A program made the translations under genes and the position numbers. From positions 1 to 64,000 of the forward strand of contig JAQVCP010000008.1 of NCBI GenBank assembly GCA_028689735.1: 64,000 bases of DNA. Direction: 5' to 3'. Source of the DNA: Hespellia sp. (GTDB lineage: Bacteria; Bacillota; Clostridia; Lachnospirales; Lachnospiraceae). Below the pieces are notes generated by a model. It was not told the DNA's origin. It searched no databases and saw nothing but the letters and a program-made list of their open reading frames with translations. Positions within the stretch are counted from its first letter, which is position 1. Every line of letters starts with the position of its first letter. Positions 54,577 through 64,000 of the stretch are shown here, piece after piece.

Positions 54577-57500
54577 TTATTGCACTTTCGCAATATCAAT
54601 CAGTGTCAGCTGACTGATGTCTGTATTCTCCAGACTGGTAATCAACGCTTCTGCTGTATCCATAGCTGTCAGAACGTTCACGCCGGTCTCAATGGCATTT
54701 CTTCGAATCACAAAGCCATCCTGTGCCCGGTCTGCTCCCTGCTGAGGGATATCGATGACCAGATCAATCTCATGTCCAAGAATCAAATCCATGAGGTTTG
54801 GAGTCTCCTGCTCAATCTTATTGACGGCAATCGCTTTTACACCGCCCTGTTTTAATGCTTCCGCCGTCCCTCTTGTGGCAAAAATCCGATAACCAATCGC
54901 CTCAAAACGGCGGCCGATTTCCACTGCATCTGCCTTGTCCTCATCACGAACAGTCATAATCATATTATTGTACTTCGGAAGGTTGATTCCTGCTCCCAGG
55001 AACGCTTTGTATAATGCTTCGTTAAATGTCTTGGCAATACCAAGACACTCTCCTGTAGACTTCATCTCAGGTCCAAGACTGATGTCTGCTCCCCGGATCT
55101 TTTCAAAAGAGAATACCGGCATCTTGATTGCGATGTAGTCCGCTTCCTTCTGAAGTCCCGGAGTATAACCCAGTGACTTGATTTTATTTCCAATAATCAC
55201 TTTAGTTGCAAGGGGAACAATCGGAATTCCCGTCACCTTGCTGATATATGGAACCGTACGGCTGGAACGTGGATTCACCTCGATAACGTAGACTTCCTCA
55301 CCGCATACGATAAACTGGATATTGATCAGTCCGATGACATGCAGAGACTGTGCCAGTTTTTTGGTGTAATCTTCAATCTTCAGCTTGGTCTTCTCAGTCA
55401 GACTCTGTGCCGGATACACCGAGATACTATCTCCGGAATGAATTCCCGCACGTTCGATATGCTCCATGATTCCCGGAATCAGGATGTCCTCTCCATCGCA
55501 TACCGCATCGACTTCGATTTCCTTTCCCACCAGATATTTATCTACCAGAATCGGGTGATCCTGTGCAATCCGGTTGATAATTCCAATGAATTCATCGATA
55601 TCGTGGTCATTGATTGCAATCTGCATTCCCTGTCCGCCGAGTACGTAAGAAGGTCTTACCAGAACAGGATACCCCAGTTTGTTTGCAACTGTTTTCGCCT
55701 CTTCTGCTGTATATACAGTTCCGCCGGATGGTCTTGGAATTTCACATTTTTCAAGGATTGCATCAAACAGCTCTCTGTCCTCTGCCGCATCTACATTTTC
55801 TGCGGAGGTTCCAAGAATCGGCACGCCCATTTTCATCAAAGCTTCTGTCAGCTTGATGGCCGTCTGACCGCCAAACTGTACCACCGCACCATCGGGTTTT
55901 TCAATGTCAACGATGCTTTCTACATCCTCCGGTGTGAGCGGTTCAAAATACAGCTTATCCGCAATATCAAAGTCTGTACTGACTGTCTCCGGATTGTTGT
56001 TAACGATGATGGTCTCATATCCTTCTCTGGAAAATGCCCAGGTACAATGCACAGAACAGAAGTCAAATTCGATTCCCTGCCCGATTCGGATCGGTCCAGA
56101 TCCAAGTACCAGCACTTTTTTCTTGCCACTGGTCTTTTCCACTTCATTCTCACTGCCAAATACAGAATAGTAGTATGGTGTTGCCGCCGCGAATTCAGCT
56201 GCGCAGGTGTCAACCATCTTGTATGCTGCAACAATACCATTCGCATGACGCTGGTCATGAATTTCGCGCTCTGTCTTTCCAGAGAGTTCTGCGATGACAT
56301 TATCCGGGAATTCCATCCGCTTTGCTTCCTTCAAAAGCTCTGGTGTGAGTTTCTGAGTCTTTAACGCCTCTTCCATCTCAACGATAATCGCGATTTTGTC
56401 AATGAACCACAGATCGATCTTTGTAATTTCATGGATTTCATCATAGCTGATTCCCTTGCGGACTGCTTCTGCAATCATCCAGATTCGTCTGTCATCCACT
56501 ACATAAAGCTGCTCCTTCAGTTCCTCTACAGAGAGCCCGGTAAAATCATAAGACATCAGACTGTCCACATGCTGCTCCAGTGAACGGATTGCCTTCATCA
56601 GACCGCCCTCAAAGTTATCGCAGATACTCATAACCTCCCCGGTTGCTTTCATCTGTGTCGTCAGCGTACGCTTTGCACTGATGAATTTGTCAAATGGGAG
56701 TCTTGGAATCTTAACTACACAGTAGTCAAGCATCGGTTCAAAGCTTGCGTAAGTCTTGTGAGTGATTGCATTCTTAATCTCATCCAGTGTATAACCCAGC
56801 GCGATCTTTGCTGCCACCTTCGCAATCGGATATCCGGTGGCTTTGGATGCCAGAGCGGATGAACGGCTCACACGAGGATTCACTTCGATTACACAATATT
56901 CAAACGTGGTCGGATGCAGTGCATACTGTACATTACATCCCCCGGTAATCTCAAGCTCACTGATGATATTCAGTGCGGAAGTACGAAGCATCTGATACTC
57001 TTTATCACCCAGTGTCTGAGACGGAGCTACTACGATACTGTCTCCGGTATGGACGCCGACCGGGTCCAGATTCTCCATATTACATACCGTAATACAGTTA
57101 CCGTTACTGTCACGCATCACTTCGTATTCGATTTCCTTCCATCCTGCGATACATCGCTCTACCAGAACCTGTCCCACACGGGACAGTCTGAGTCCATTTT
57201 CAAGGATTTCCATCAGTTCTACTACATTGTGTGCAATACCGCCTCCGCTTCCGCCTAGAGTATACGCCGGACGAAGTACAACCGGATAACCGATTTCCTT
57301 TGCAAATGCAACTCCGCTGTCCACATCTTCTACGACAAGAGAGGCCGCACATGGCTCGCCGATTTTCTCCATGGTCTCCTTGAATTCCAGACGATCCTCC
57401 GCTTTCTTGATGGTCTGCGCCGTTGTTCCGATGAGTCTGACATCGTGTTCTTTAAAAAATCCTCTTTCGTCCAGTGCCATTGCAAGGTTCAGTCCAGCCT

Positions 57501-57777
57501 GCCCTCCAAGTGTCGGAAGCACACTGTCCGGTTTTTCTTTTAAAATCAACTGCTCCACTACTTCAACGGTAAGTGGCTCAATATAAACACGGTCCGCAAT
57601 ATCCTTATCCGTCATGATTGTAGCAGGATTCGAGTTCAGCAGGACAACCTCAATACCCTCTTCTTTTAAAGAACGGCATGCCTGTGTTCCTGCGTAGTCA
57701 AACTCCGCCGCCTGTCCGATGACGATTGGTCCGGAGCCGATGACTAAAACTTTCTTAATACGATTATCCTTTGGCAT
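54577..57777 (-). CDS. carB: Carbamoyl-phosphate synthase large subunit
   Basis: A 1066-residue enzyme of normal length. It consists of two homologous ATP-grasp halves, each opening KVLVIGSGPI(V/R)IGQ (about 9 and 557). A C-terminal MGS-like allosteric domain starts near 935. It makes carbamoyl phosphate from bicarbonate, ATP and ammonia delivered from CarA. Its start codon overlaps the carA stop by one base, so translation is coupled. It feeds pyrimidine and arginine synthesis. Confidence 0.97.
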   Translation of the reverse strand: MPKDNRIKKVLVIGSGPIVIGQAAEFDYAGTQACRSLKEEGIEVVLLNSNPATIMTDKDIADRVYIEPLTVEVVEQLILKEKPDSVLPTLGGQAGLNLAMALDERGFFKEHDVRLIGTTAQTIKKAEDRLEFKETMEKIGEPCAASLVVEDVDSGVAFAKEIGYPVVLRPAYTLGGSGGGIAHNVVELMEILENGLRLSRVGQVLVERCIAGWKEIEYEVMRDSNGNCITVCNMENLDPVGVHTGDSIVVAPSQTLGDKEYQMLRTSALNIISELEITGGCNVQYALHPTTFEYCVIEVNPRVSRSSALASKATGYPIAKVAAKIALGYTLDEIKNAITHKTYASFEPMLDYCVVKIPRLPFDKFISAKRTLTTQMKATGEVMSICDNFEGGLMKAIRSLEQHVDSLMSYDFTGLSVEELKEQLYVVDDRRIWMIAEAVRKGISYDEIHEITKIDLWFIDKIAIIVEMEEALKTQKLTPELLKEAKRMEFPDNVIAELSGKTEREIHDQRHANGIVAAYKMVDTCAAEFAAATPYYYSVFGSENEVEKTSGKKKVLVLGSGPIRIGQGIEFDFCSVHCTWAFSREGYETIIVNNNPETVSTDFDIADKLYFEPLTPEDVESIVDIEKPDGAVVQFGGQTAIKLTEALMKMGVPILGTSAENVDAAEDRELFDAILEKCEIPRPSGGTVYTAEEAKTVANKLGYPVLVRPSYVLGGQGMQIAINDHDIDEFIGIINRIAQDHPILVDKYLVGKEIEVDAVCDGEDILIPGIMEHIERAGIHSGDSISVYPAQSLTEKTKLKIEDYTKKLAQSLHVIGLINIQFIVCGEEVYVIEVNPRSSRTVPYISKVTGIPIVPLATKVIIGNKIKSLGYTPGLQKEADYIAIKMPVFSFEKIRGADISLGPEMKSTGECLGIAKTFNEALYKAFLGAGINLPKYNNMIMTVRDEDKADAVEIGRRFEAIGYRIFATRGTAEALKQGGVKAIAVNKIEQETPNLMDLILGHEIDLVIDIPQQGADRAQDGFVIRRNAIETGVNVLTAMDTAEALITSLENTDISQLTLIDIAKVQ

Positions 57778-58847
57778 TATTTTGTTCCTCCCATCATCTC
57801 TATAAACCGATCAAATAAATATCCTGAATCCTGTGGTCCAGGGCATGCTTCCGGATGGAACTGTACGGTAAAAATGTTCTTTCCCACATAGGAGAGTCCC
57901 TCATTGGTTCCATCGTTGACATTGGTAAAGGCCGGTACTGCAACACTGCTGTCTATGCTTTCTGTATCCACCACATACCCATGATTCTGTGAAGAAATGT
58001 AGACTCTGTTGGTCTTCAGATCCTTGACCGGATGATTACCGCCTCTGTGACCGTATTTTAGTTTGTGTGTTGTTCCGCCTGTTGCAAGCGCCATCAACTG
58101 GTGTCCGAGACAGATTGCAAAAATCGGGGCTTCAGACTGATACAGCTTTTTGATTTCTTCTATAATATCCACATTGGTTTCCGGATCTCCCGGTCCGTTG
58201 GACAACATGATTCCATCCGGCTCTGCTGCCAGAATCTTCTCGGCAGGTGTATGTGCCGGATAAACGGTAACCTCACATCCTCTGTCATTCAGTGACTTTG
58301 CAATATTGTTCTTTGCTCCAAGATCCAGAAGTGCAACCTTCTTCCCCTCGCCAGGAAATACATATTCCTTATCGCAGGTTGTCTTCGTCACAACATCGCC
58401 AACCGTATATGCTTTCAGCTTTGGAAGGATTTCTTCCAGGTTATACGCTTCATTTGTAGTAATCATTCCATTCATCGTACCCTTTTCCCGGAGAATCTTC
58501 GTAAGTGCTCTCGTATCTACCCCCGCAATTCCAGGTATGTCCTGTTCTTTTAAAAAGTCCTGTATCGTCCCCTTGCACCGGAAATTGCTCGGCATCCTTG
58601 ACAGCTCCCGGACAATGTAGCCATCCGCCCATGCTTTTCTGGATTCCATATCTGGTGTAATCCCATAATTGCCAATCAGAGGATAGGTCATGACGACTGC
58701 CTGACCTGCATAAGAAGGGTCTGTCAACACCTCTAAATAGCCTGTCATTGAGGTATTAAACACGATTTCGCTAATCATATCTCTCGTAGAACCAATGCTC
58801 GTACCTGTAAGCACCGTCCCGTCTTCCAAAATCAGAAATGCTTTCAT
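57777..58847 (-). CDS. carA: Carbamoyl-phosphate synthase small subunit
   Basis: A 356-residue glutaminase subunit. The N-terminal domain opens KAFLILEDGTVLTG, and the class I amidotransferase domain carries the catalytic Cys in PIFAICLGHQLMA with the His and Glu in QFHPEACPGP. It supplies ammonia to CarB. It is preceded by a good promoter and a leader of about 165 bases with stable predicted hairpins, suggesting leader-based control. Confidence 0.97.
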   Translation of the reverse strand: MKAFLILEDGTVLTGTSIGSTRDMISEIVFNTSMTGYLEVLTDPSYAGQAVVMTYPLIGNYGITPDMESRKAWADGYIVRELSRMPSNFRCKGTIQDFLKEQDIPGIAGVDTRALTKILREKGTMNGMITTNEAYNLEEILPKLKAYTVGDVVTKTTCDKEYVFPGEGKKVALLDLGAKNNIAKSLNDRGCEVTVYPAHTPAEKILAAEPDGIMLSNGPGDPETNVDIIEEIKKLYQSEAPIFAICLGHQLMALATGGTTHKLKYGHRGGNHPVKDLKTNRVYISSQNHGYVVDTESIDSSVAVPAFTNVNDGTNEGLSYVGKNIFTVQFHPEACPGPQDSGYLFDRFIEMMGGTK

Positions 58848-59013
58848 AAATTCACCTTATCCCTTCAATTCAAATCAATCCAGTGGATCTCATCATCCAC
58901 ATTTTGCCCATATAGCTTGAGTCGGCTTTACAGAGAATCTGTAAAACGGCTTCGGGCATAACAAAGGCACTCTTGGAGTCTTTACCTTCCAGAGCGCCCT
59001 CTTTCTCAAACTT
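58848..59013 (-). ncRNA. Candidate structured 5' leader of carAB
   Basis: Two hairpins are visible. Stem 1 pairs 58966-58973 with 58991-58998 (8 bp, one wobble; GGCGCTCT with AGAGTGCC on the transcript). Stem 2 is a perfect 8-bp stem TTTACAGA/TCTGTAAA (58927-58945), closed further out by TGCCC/GGGCA near 58906 and 58957. No T run follows, so it is not a simple terminator. The PyrR-binding consensus is not clearly present. It may be a riboswitch, a translational control element or just a stable leader. Confidence 0.45.
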
Positions 59014-59019
59014 TCAATG

Positions 59020-59048
59020 ATTATACTACAAGAAATCTCTTTTTTCAA
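59020..59048 (-). promoter_or_regulatory. Promoter of carAB
   Basis: On the minus strand TTGAAA (59043-59048), 17 bp and TATAAT (59020-59025), close to consensus. Predicted start near 59013. Confidence 0.75.
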
Positions 59049-59106
59049 CCGCTTTCTGACTGTTTTTTCTTTCTGATTTTTTCCATCTTTTTAAAATCTG
59101 GTTGGA

Positions 59107-60306
59107 CTATTCATAGCTCCACACGATAACAAATTTATCGGAATCTGAGTCTTCCACGTAAGAATATTGTACCTGTGACAAATCATATGCCAACGCCAGA
59201 TTGTCCAGCGCAGTCGGAATCAGTTCCGATATAATGGGGTCATGGGCCTCGTTATACACCTCATCGCTGGCAAACTTAAAGACCGTCTGCTCCCCTCCCG
59301 AGTAGATTGTATCATTCATCGCCTTAAGAATCTGCTGGGAATCATAGGATTCATAGTAGAGCCCATTCATCACATAATAATTCCGATCCATGGATGTGCA
59401 CGCCGGCATCACCATATCTTCATCCAACGTATGTGTCTTGAACAGTTCTGTATCATCACAGCAGAGATAATCATAATTAATATTTGACATATCCACTACT
59501 GGTTCATTTTCCTCCTGCTGAAAAACCGGATCTCCCCAGGTGGTGTCCACATAGTAATATGTACCGTCACAGCGCACCAGATTCCACGCATGCGCTCCCT
59601 GCTCCGGAATTCTCCCCGTCACATACGTGCAGAAGACTCCCATTTTTTCCAGGAGATACTGTGTTGCTTTCGAATATCCGGCACAGACAGATACTTTGTT
59701 CACAAACACACTGTAAATGTTCTGATTGTCTGGCGCATCCAAATTGTAATCTGTCTGGTTCACCAGAGTATCAAATACAAATTTGATTTTGTCATACTCC
59801 TGTGAATCCATACTGATCTGTCCCATGATTTCTTCCACCGCAGCATCAATCTGATTCTGTCTGTTTTCCCGTTCCTCACCTGTGTAGGTATAATTGGGTT
59901 TTACAATCGAGTACGCACCTGTGTTTAACTGTTGTTCATAGCTGCTGGTCTGTGCGCTTCCATCGCACCAGAAAAGTTCCGGTGAATCATTCATCACATC
60001 TGTAAAAATCCGGTTTACCAGTTTGCCATCACTGGAGTGAACATATATTTCTTCTTCTACATTTTCCAAACCCTGCGATATTTCTTTATAGACAATTTGT
60101 TCTTCTTCCGTAAGCTGTTGATAATAATACTTATCTGTTAATGCTTCCTCCGAGATTTTATTTTCCTGAAAAGGAATTGTCTCTGCCTGAACTGTCTGCC
60201 GGAGATCCGCTTTGCATGCTATCGTGGCAACCGTTCCAAGCAATATACATAATAATAGCAATAATATCTTTGGTACCTTTGACCTTCTTCTTCGTCTTCT
60301 TTTCAT
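59107..60306 (-). CDS. Secreted transglutaminase-like domain protein
   Basis: A 399-residue protein. After a basic N-terminus (RRRRRRSK) a hydrophobic signal or anchor (about 10-32) exports it. The transglutaminase core has all three catalytic residues: Cys208 in VCAGYSKATQYLL, His239 in GAHAWNLV and Asp254 in YYVDTTWGDP. It may cross-link or cleave cell-wall or surface proteins. The start at 60306 has AAGGAG; an upstream in-frame ATG does not. It contrasts with the degenerate transglutaminase at 38086-39846. Confidence 0.87.
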   Translation of the reverse strand: MKRRRRRRSKVPKILLLLLCILLGTVATIACKADLRQTVQAETIPFQENKISEEALTDKYYYQQLTEEEQIVYKEISQGLENVEEEIYVHSSDGKLVNRIFTDVMNDSPELFWCDGSAQTSSYEQQLNTGAYSIVKPNYTYTGEERENRQNQIDAAVEEIMGQISMDSQEYDKIKFVFDTLVNQTDYNLDAPDNQNIYSVFVNKVSVCAGYSKATQYLLEKMGVFCTYVTGRIPEQGAHAWNLVRCDGTYYYVDTTWGDPVFQQEENEPVVDMSNINYDYLCCDDTELFKTHTLDEDMVMPACTSMDRNYYVMNGLYYESYDSQQILKAMNDTIYSGGEQTVFKFASDEVYNEAHDPIISELIPTALDNLALAYDLSQVQYSYVEDSDSDKFVIVWSYE

Positions 60307-60409
60307 GATGATTAACTCCTTTTGGGCAAATCCAATCTGATACATCTGCCTTTATTATATAGGAAGTCATACACTGCCGTCAAATTTATCAGTCAGTTCT
60401 TGATTATTT

Positions 60410-61654
60410 TCATACAAGTTCTGCAATCCGGGAGACTCCTACATAAATTTCCGAGATTTTATACCAGGTTCTGTAGTCCACAGTTCCAGTCTCCGGAAGG
60501 CCAAAGACAGACTGAAAGACCCGCACCGCCTCCGCGGTTCCCGGACCATAAATGCCGTCTACTGTCACCTTTGGTATGGCCGGATATGCGCCCGCAATCA
60601 CATTCAGCTGCTCCTGCATTTGTCTTACCTTGTCTCCGGTGGATCCATTTTCCAATGTATACCCCGGCCACGAAGATGGAACACCTGATATCTCCTGTGC
60701 GATATTAACGTACATGTTATCGCCATAATAATACCGGAGGATTTCTATCGGTGTATAGCCCTGGTCTCCCAGAGACTTCGATCCCCACTGTGTCATCCAG
60801 TTCGGACACTGGACCTGTCTCCCATCACAATACTGAGTCAAAATCGGCTGTCTGACATTTGGTCTGGACAGATAATTTGCAAACAGTTCATCTGTAACTG
60901 TAGAAATCGTATCGAACACATTTCTCTCTGGAATCCACTTGTGATCAAAGGCAGTCGAGGAGGTAATCGTAAAATCATAGCCTTTATTCCGGTACCACTC
61001 CGTATAGACCCTGTTCAATGTGAAAGACATAATCGCAAGAATATTTGCCCGAATGGTATCTGCCGGCCATGTAGCATAGATTTCGCTGGAAGCTACATTT
61101 TTGATATAATCCTTATAGCGAATATAATAATCTTTCGCCGTGCTGTCCTGAGGAGAACCGTCATGCACTACGATGTATTCCGGAACCACCACACGGCTCA
61201 GCACGATCTCACCTGTCTCTGTCACTGGCTTAATCTCTTCTTCGGGTATCTTTGGCGGATAAGTGCCATAGAGAGTATGTGCAGGTATCACAAATATCTG
61301 CTGTGCATTCTGCACAGTTGTTCTCGGACTCATCTGTACCTGTTGGATTGCTTTCACATCTGCGAGAATTTCTGTACCTGCAATACTGACAGGTTCAAAA
61401 TCCGGCGCACTGATTTCCAGGGTATACTCAGAATAGGGTTGTTGTTCAATTGCAGGATTCAGGCTGTATTCAACCGGAGGTGCATTCAATTCTATTTCCT
61501 GTGTCTGCCCAGAGCTGTTTGTTTCCAACTCCTCCAGCCGATTTCCCGGCTCTCCTGTATAATAAATAGAAATCCTCGCGTCAACAATTGGACGCGAGGT
61601 TATCTCTGAGGTTACATTGATCTGTAATTTTCCTTTATCCACCATATCTGGCAT
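60410..61654 (-). CDS. sleC: SleC-type spore cortex-lytic enzyme
   Basis: A 414-residue protein closely resembling Clostridioides/Clostridium SleC. An N-terminal pro-region with Ig-like strands leads into VVVPEYIVVHDGSPQDS (about 157-173). The SpoIID-like core has DYIKNVASSEIYATWPADT and TQYCDGRQVQCPNWMTQWGS. A C-terminal peptidoglycan-binding domain (about 335-405) has VDGIYGPGTAEAV. SleC is deposited in spores and, after Csp-protease activation, degrades cortex during germination. Its presence indicates a spore-former. No csp gene is adjacent. Confidence 0.93.
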   Translation of the reverse strand: MPDMVDKGKLQINVTSEITSRPIVDARISIYYTGEPGNRLEELETNSSGQTQEIELNAPPVEYSLNPAIEQQPYSEYTLEISAPDFEPVSIAGTEILADVKAIQQVQMSPRTTVQNAQQIFVIPAHTLYGTYPPKIPEEEIKPVTETGEIVLSRVVVPEYIVVHDGSPQDSTAKDYYIRYKDYIKNVASSEIYATWPADTIRANILAIMSFTLNRVYTEWYRNKGYDFTITSSTAFDHKWIPERNVFDTISTVTDELFANYLSRPNVRQPILTQYCDGRQVQCPNWMTQWGSKSLGDQGYTPIEILRYYYGDNMYVNIAQEISGVPSSWPGYTLENGSTGDKVRQMQEQLNVIAGAYPAIPKVTVDGIYGPGTAEAVRVFQSVFGLPETGTVDYRTWYKISEIYVGVSRIAELV

Positions 61655-61799
61655 ATCACATCACACTCTCAAAATATGTTACTGCTATTATATGCGCCTG
61701 CATACTATTCGTGAACATCAGGTCCCATGGATAGCATATTTTTCCCCTATCTGCAAAACGCTTCCACAAGTGATTGTTGCCCCTGCAAAATAGAAAACT

Positions 61800-61835
61800 C
61801 CCCCACTTCGATATGATTGATATACGAAGCAGGGG
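61800..61835 (-). terminator. Probable terminator downstream of the polysaccharide deacetylase
   Basis: CCCC-A-CTTCG and CGAAG-CA-GGGG arms, with extra TAT/ATA pairing inside. On the minus strand a short TTTT follows. It separates the deacetylase gene from sleC. Confidence 0.55.
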
Positions 61836-61857
61836 ACATCTATTTTTTCAGTTATAA

Positions 61858-63384
61858 TTATTCTGAAACACCTGTATCGGATGTGCCTGAATCCGCTCCA
61901 TAAAAATCGCTGTAGGTTCCGCCATTCTCCATCGTATACCCTTTTAACTCTGCCAATTCACTGACTGTTACAAGCTGATACCCGTTATTGATGAGCTGAG
62001 GAATTGCCTCAATTGCAGCCTGTACCGACCATTCATGAATATCATGGAGTAAAACGATGTCTCCATCCGTTGCAGTAAGAATTGATTGAACCGTTGCATC
62101 CTTATCTTTTGTCTTCCAGTCAAGAGTATCGACCGACCAGAGGATCATCGGCATTCCAACATTCTCTCTTACAGTATCATTGATTGCACCATATGGTGGG
62201 CGCATCACTGTCGCCGGCTGACCACATGCATTCTTCAGTTCAGAGTTCGTTCCTGTAATCTGCTGCTGCACACCATCTGGCCCCAGTGTATTAAGACTCG
62301 TATGGTCCATGGAATGATTACCAAGTTCACAACCGATTTCCAGCATCTTCTTCACTTCATCCGTGTAGTTCGCAACATACTGTCCCTGCATAAAGAATGT
62401 CGCATGGGCATCATACTGCTTCAGCACATCAAGCAACTGCATGGTATACTCTCCCGGACCGTCATCAAACGTAATCGCAATCATCGGCTTCGTAGGATCG
62501 ATTCTGTATTCTTCGGATTCCAGCTTACCATCCTCTGCAAAGACACATTTCTTGACACCAACCTGCTGCTCACCGGTGTACATCATTCCGTCCTTATCAA
62601 AGCAATATTTGTCACCGTCAATCTCAACCCAGTTAGTAGCCATTGTACCATCAGCATTCATATAATGCTTATTTCCATCGCCGTCTTTGACCCATCCGGT
62701 TTCCATGACTCCCTTATCATCAAACAGGTACTTGCTGCCGTTGATATCCTGCCATCCAGTGACAATCTTGTTGTCCGCATCAAAATAGTAGGTCTTCCCC
62801 TTGGACTGAATGAAATCATTGACAACATAGGTTCCATCCATGCGCTTAAATTTACTTCCATCCCAGGTTCCATACTTATTCTTCACAATCAGGTTGGAAT
62901 CTTCCACATTGATTGTGACTTTTCCAAACCATTCATTCATCATCGAATGTTCGGTATCTTCCGACAAATCAATGACAATCGGAAAAGTTCCTTCTGTCTT
63001 TCCATCTGTATCACAGGTCAGAGTATAACCGTCTCCCGCATTCAGATCATTCAGCAGGTCTTTCGCCGTATATCCGGACTTTTCATCCAGAACCACACTC
63101 TCATTCTTCGAACAGGATGCGGTTGCTGTCAGCTTCGGCACACTCTCCTCCTGGACCATTGTCAGCTCATCAGCCTTCACCACAATCCTGGCAGACTTTT
63201 TCGTCCCTGCTGATGCCGCTGTACTAAAAAACAAAATAGCAAACAGACACAATACCGCAATTCCAATTAACTTTTTCTTAATTGCTTCTCTGCGATTGTG
63301 TCTGCTATGTACCGTTCTGTGCTGTGCAGTCTTCTGCACAGTCTCTTTTGTTCTACTGGAAACATCTGTTCCGTCTTCTCTCAT
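61858..63384 (-). CDS. Cell-wall-binding polysaccharide deacetylase
   Basis: A 508-residue secreted or anchored protein. A basic N-terminus leads to a transmembrane/signal segment (about 38-58). A beta-rich region follows, then five or so glucan/choline-binding-type repeats (about 165-285, such as GWVKDGDGNKHYMNADG and NGSKYLFDDKG). The C-terminal NodB domain (about 295-480) has TFDDGPG, NHSMDH (metal ligands), RPPYG, DTLDW and LLHDIH. It probably deacetylates peptidoglycan or a surface glycan. All motifs look functional. Confidence 0.9.
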   Translation of the reverse strand: MREDGTDVSSRTKETVQKTAQHRTVHSRHNRREAIKKKLIGIAVLCLFAILFFSTAASAGTKKSARIVVKADELTMVQEESVPKLTATASCSKNESVVLDEKSGYTAKDLLNDLNAGDGYTLTCDTDGKTEGTFPIVIDLSEDTEHSMMNEWFGKVTINVEDSNLIVKNKYGTWDGSKFKRMDGTYVVNDFIQSKGKTYYFDADNKIVTGWQDINGSKYLFDDKGVMETGWVKDGDGNKHYMNADGTMATNWVEIDGDKYCFDKDGMMYTGEQQVGVKKCVFAEDGKLESEEYRIDPTKPMIAITFDDGPGEYTMQLLDVLKQYDAHATFFMQGQYVANYTDEVKKMLEIGCELGNHSMDHTSLNTLGPDGVQQQITGTNSELKNACGQPATVMRPPYGAINDTVRENVGMPMILWSVDTLDWKTKDKDATVQSILTATDGDIVLLHDIHEWSVQAAIEAIPQLINNGYQLVTVSELAELKGYTMENGGTYSDFYGADSGTSDTGVSE

Positions 63385-63466
63385 TGTATTTCCCCATTTA
63401 TAATAGTTTTGTAAGTTTTCATTGTTTTTTCACATTTACCAAACTATTATAACTCAAATATGGGAA

Positions 63467-64000
63467 CTATGCAATAACTCTAATCTTTAAGATTCCATTA
63501 ATTTCCAATAATTTGTCCATTGCTGTCTGTGATACTTCTGAATCTACATCCAGCATAGTGTAAGCGTACTCTTTCTTGCTCTTATTTGTCATGAGTTCAA
63601 TATTCAGATTCTCTGAGGCAAGAACACTTGTAATCTGTCCCAGTGTGTTCGGGACGTTCTTATGAAGAACTGTAATTCTGCTTCCGCTCTCTGAACGTAC
63701 GCCCATGTTGCAGTCCGGATAGTTGACAGAATGCAGAATGTTACCGTTCTCAAGATAGTCTCTCAGTTCTTTTACAGCCATCTTTGCACAATTGTCCTCA
63801 GACTCTTCTGTGGAAGCTCCAAGATGAGGAATCACGATTGCTCCCTTTACACCAGCAATCTCCGGTGTTGGGAAGTCCGTAACATAACGCTTTACGTTTC
63901 CTGTCAGAAGTGCATCTACCATATCTTCCCCGTTGACAAGTACGTCTCTTGCAAAATTCAGGACAACCACATCCTTTTTCATCAGACTGATTGCATCTTT
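63467..64000 (-). CDS. serA: D-3-phosphoglycerate dehydrogenase, C-terminal part
   Basis: A partial gene; the frame stays open to the window edge, so the 5' end is missing. The visible 177 residues include the end of the NAD-binding domain (LNFARDVLVNGEDMVDAL), IPHLGASTEESEDN with the catalytic His, and a C-terminal ACT domain (SRITVLHKNVPNTLGQI). It commits 3-phosphoglycerate to serine synthesis. The ACT domain suggests amino-acid feedback. Confidence 0.9.
   Translation of the reverse strand, partial: KDAISLMKKDVVVLNFARDVLVNGEDMVDALLTGNVKRYVTDFPTPEIAGVKGAIVIPHLGASTEESEDNCAKMAVKELRDYLENGNILHSVNYPDCNMGVRSESGSRITVLHKNVPNTLGQITSVLASENLNIELMTNKSKKEYAYTMLDVDSEVSQTAMDKLLEINGILKIRVIA

Noticed and set aside
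55339-56364. Long open frame antisense to carB (341 codons)
   Set aside because: No recognisable motif; it overlaps a highly conserved enzyme gene.
62086-63213. Long open frame antisense to the polysaccharide deacetylase (375 codons)
   Set aside because: The deacetylase has complete NodB motifs; the antisense product has none.

Overview
The window looks like a chromosomal segment of a spore-forming, low-to-moderate GC Firmicute of the Lachnospiraceae type. The evidence is strong AGGAGG ribosome-binding sites, a SleC-type spore cortex-lytic enzyme, a PTS-dependent dihydroxyacetone kinase, families typical of that group (DUF5662, DUF5716, DUF5717, DUF1292, DUF1836, YerC) and carAB, purCFB, gltX and serA. 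The species cannot be named from the sequence alone. Most genes lie on the minus strand. No rRNA, tRNA or CRISPR array was found.

1-4,850 is an AT-rich accessory island abutting the 3' end of the rlmD/rumA rRNA methyltransferase gene. From left to right it holds the end of an IS21-like insertion sequence (1-120), gene remnants, a two-gene Hachiman anti-phage system (hamB, hamA) and a short serine recombinase that probably heads the same transcript. Imperfect 44-bp direct repeats (122-165 and 4,727-4,769) bracket the island.

4,850-18,800 carries rlmD, a small membrane protein, pcrA, a DUF1836 regulator, yerC, a PHP phosphatase, a DUF58 protein, a zinc-ribbon membrane protein, a Cys-rich protein, an orphan NMT1-type lipoprotein, a P-type ATPase behind a candidate structured leader, and a CarD regulator. 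19,000-28,450 carries a membrane-anchored surface protein behind an operator-like promoter, the Mrp Fe-S carrier, a purine permease, a nuclease-DinG-type helicase fusion, dhaKLM and an HPr-like protein without the phosphoryl histidine.

28,680-41,000 is rich in proteins that look like degenerate members of enzyme families: a GH13/GlgX-like protein without catalytic residues (next to an orphan sugar-binding lipoprotein), a Sir2-like protein with altered NAD motifs (upstream of gltX and a second UvrD-like helicase), and a transglutaminase-like membrane protein lacking the catalytic Cys, coupled to an LRR surface protein. 41,100-47,300 holds purC-purF-purB and a complete polar amino-acid ABC transporter, which could feed glutamine to PurF.

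47,480-52,830 is a compact three-gene operon (DUF5717, the actin/Hsp70-like DUF5716, and a TPR protein) of unknown function; I regard it as the best candidate here for an undescribed system. 52,950-64,000 holds a CobD/HisC-like aminotransferase, a cupin, carAB behind a structured leader, a secreted transglutaminase-like protein, sleC, a cell-wall-binding polysaccharide deacetylase and the 3' part of serA.
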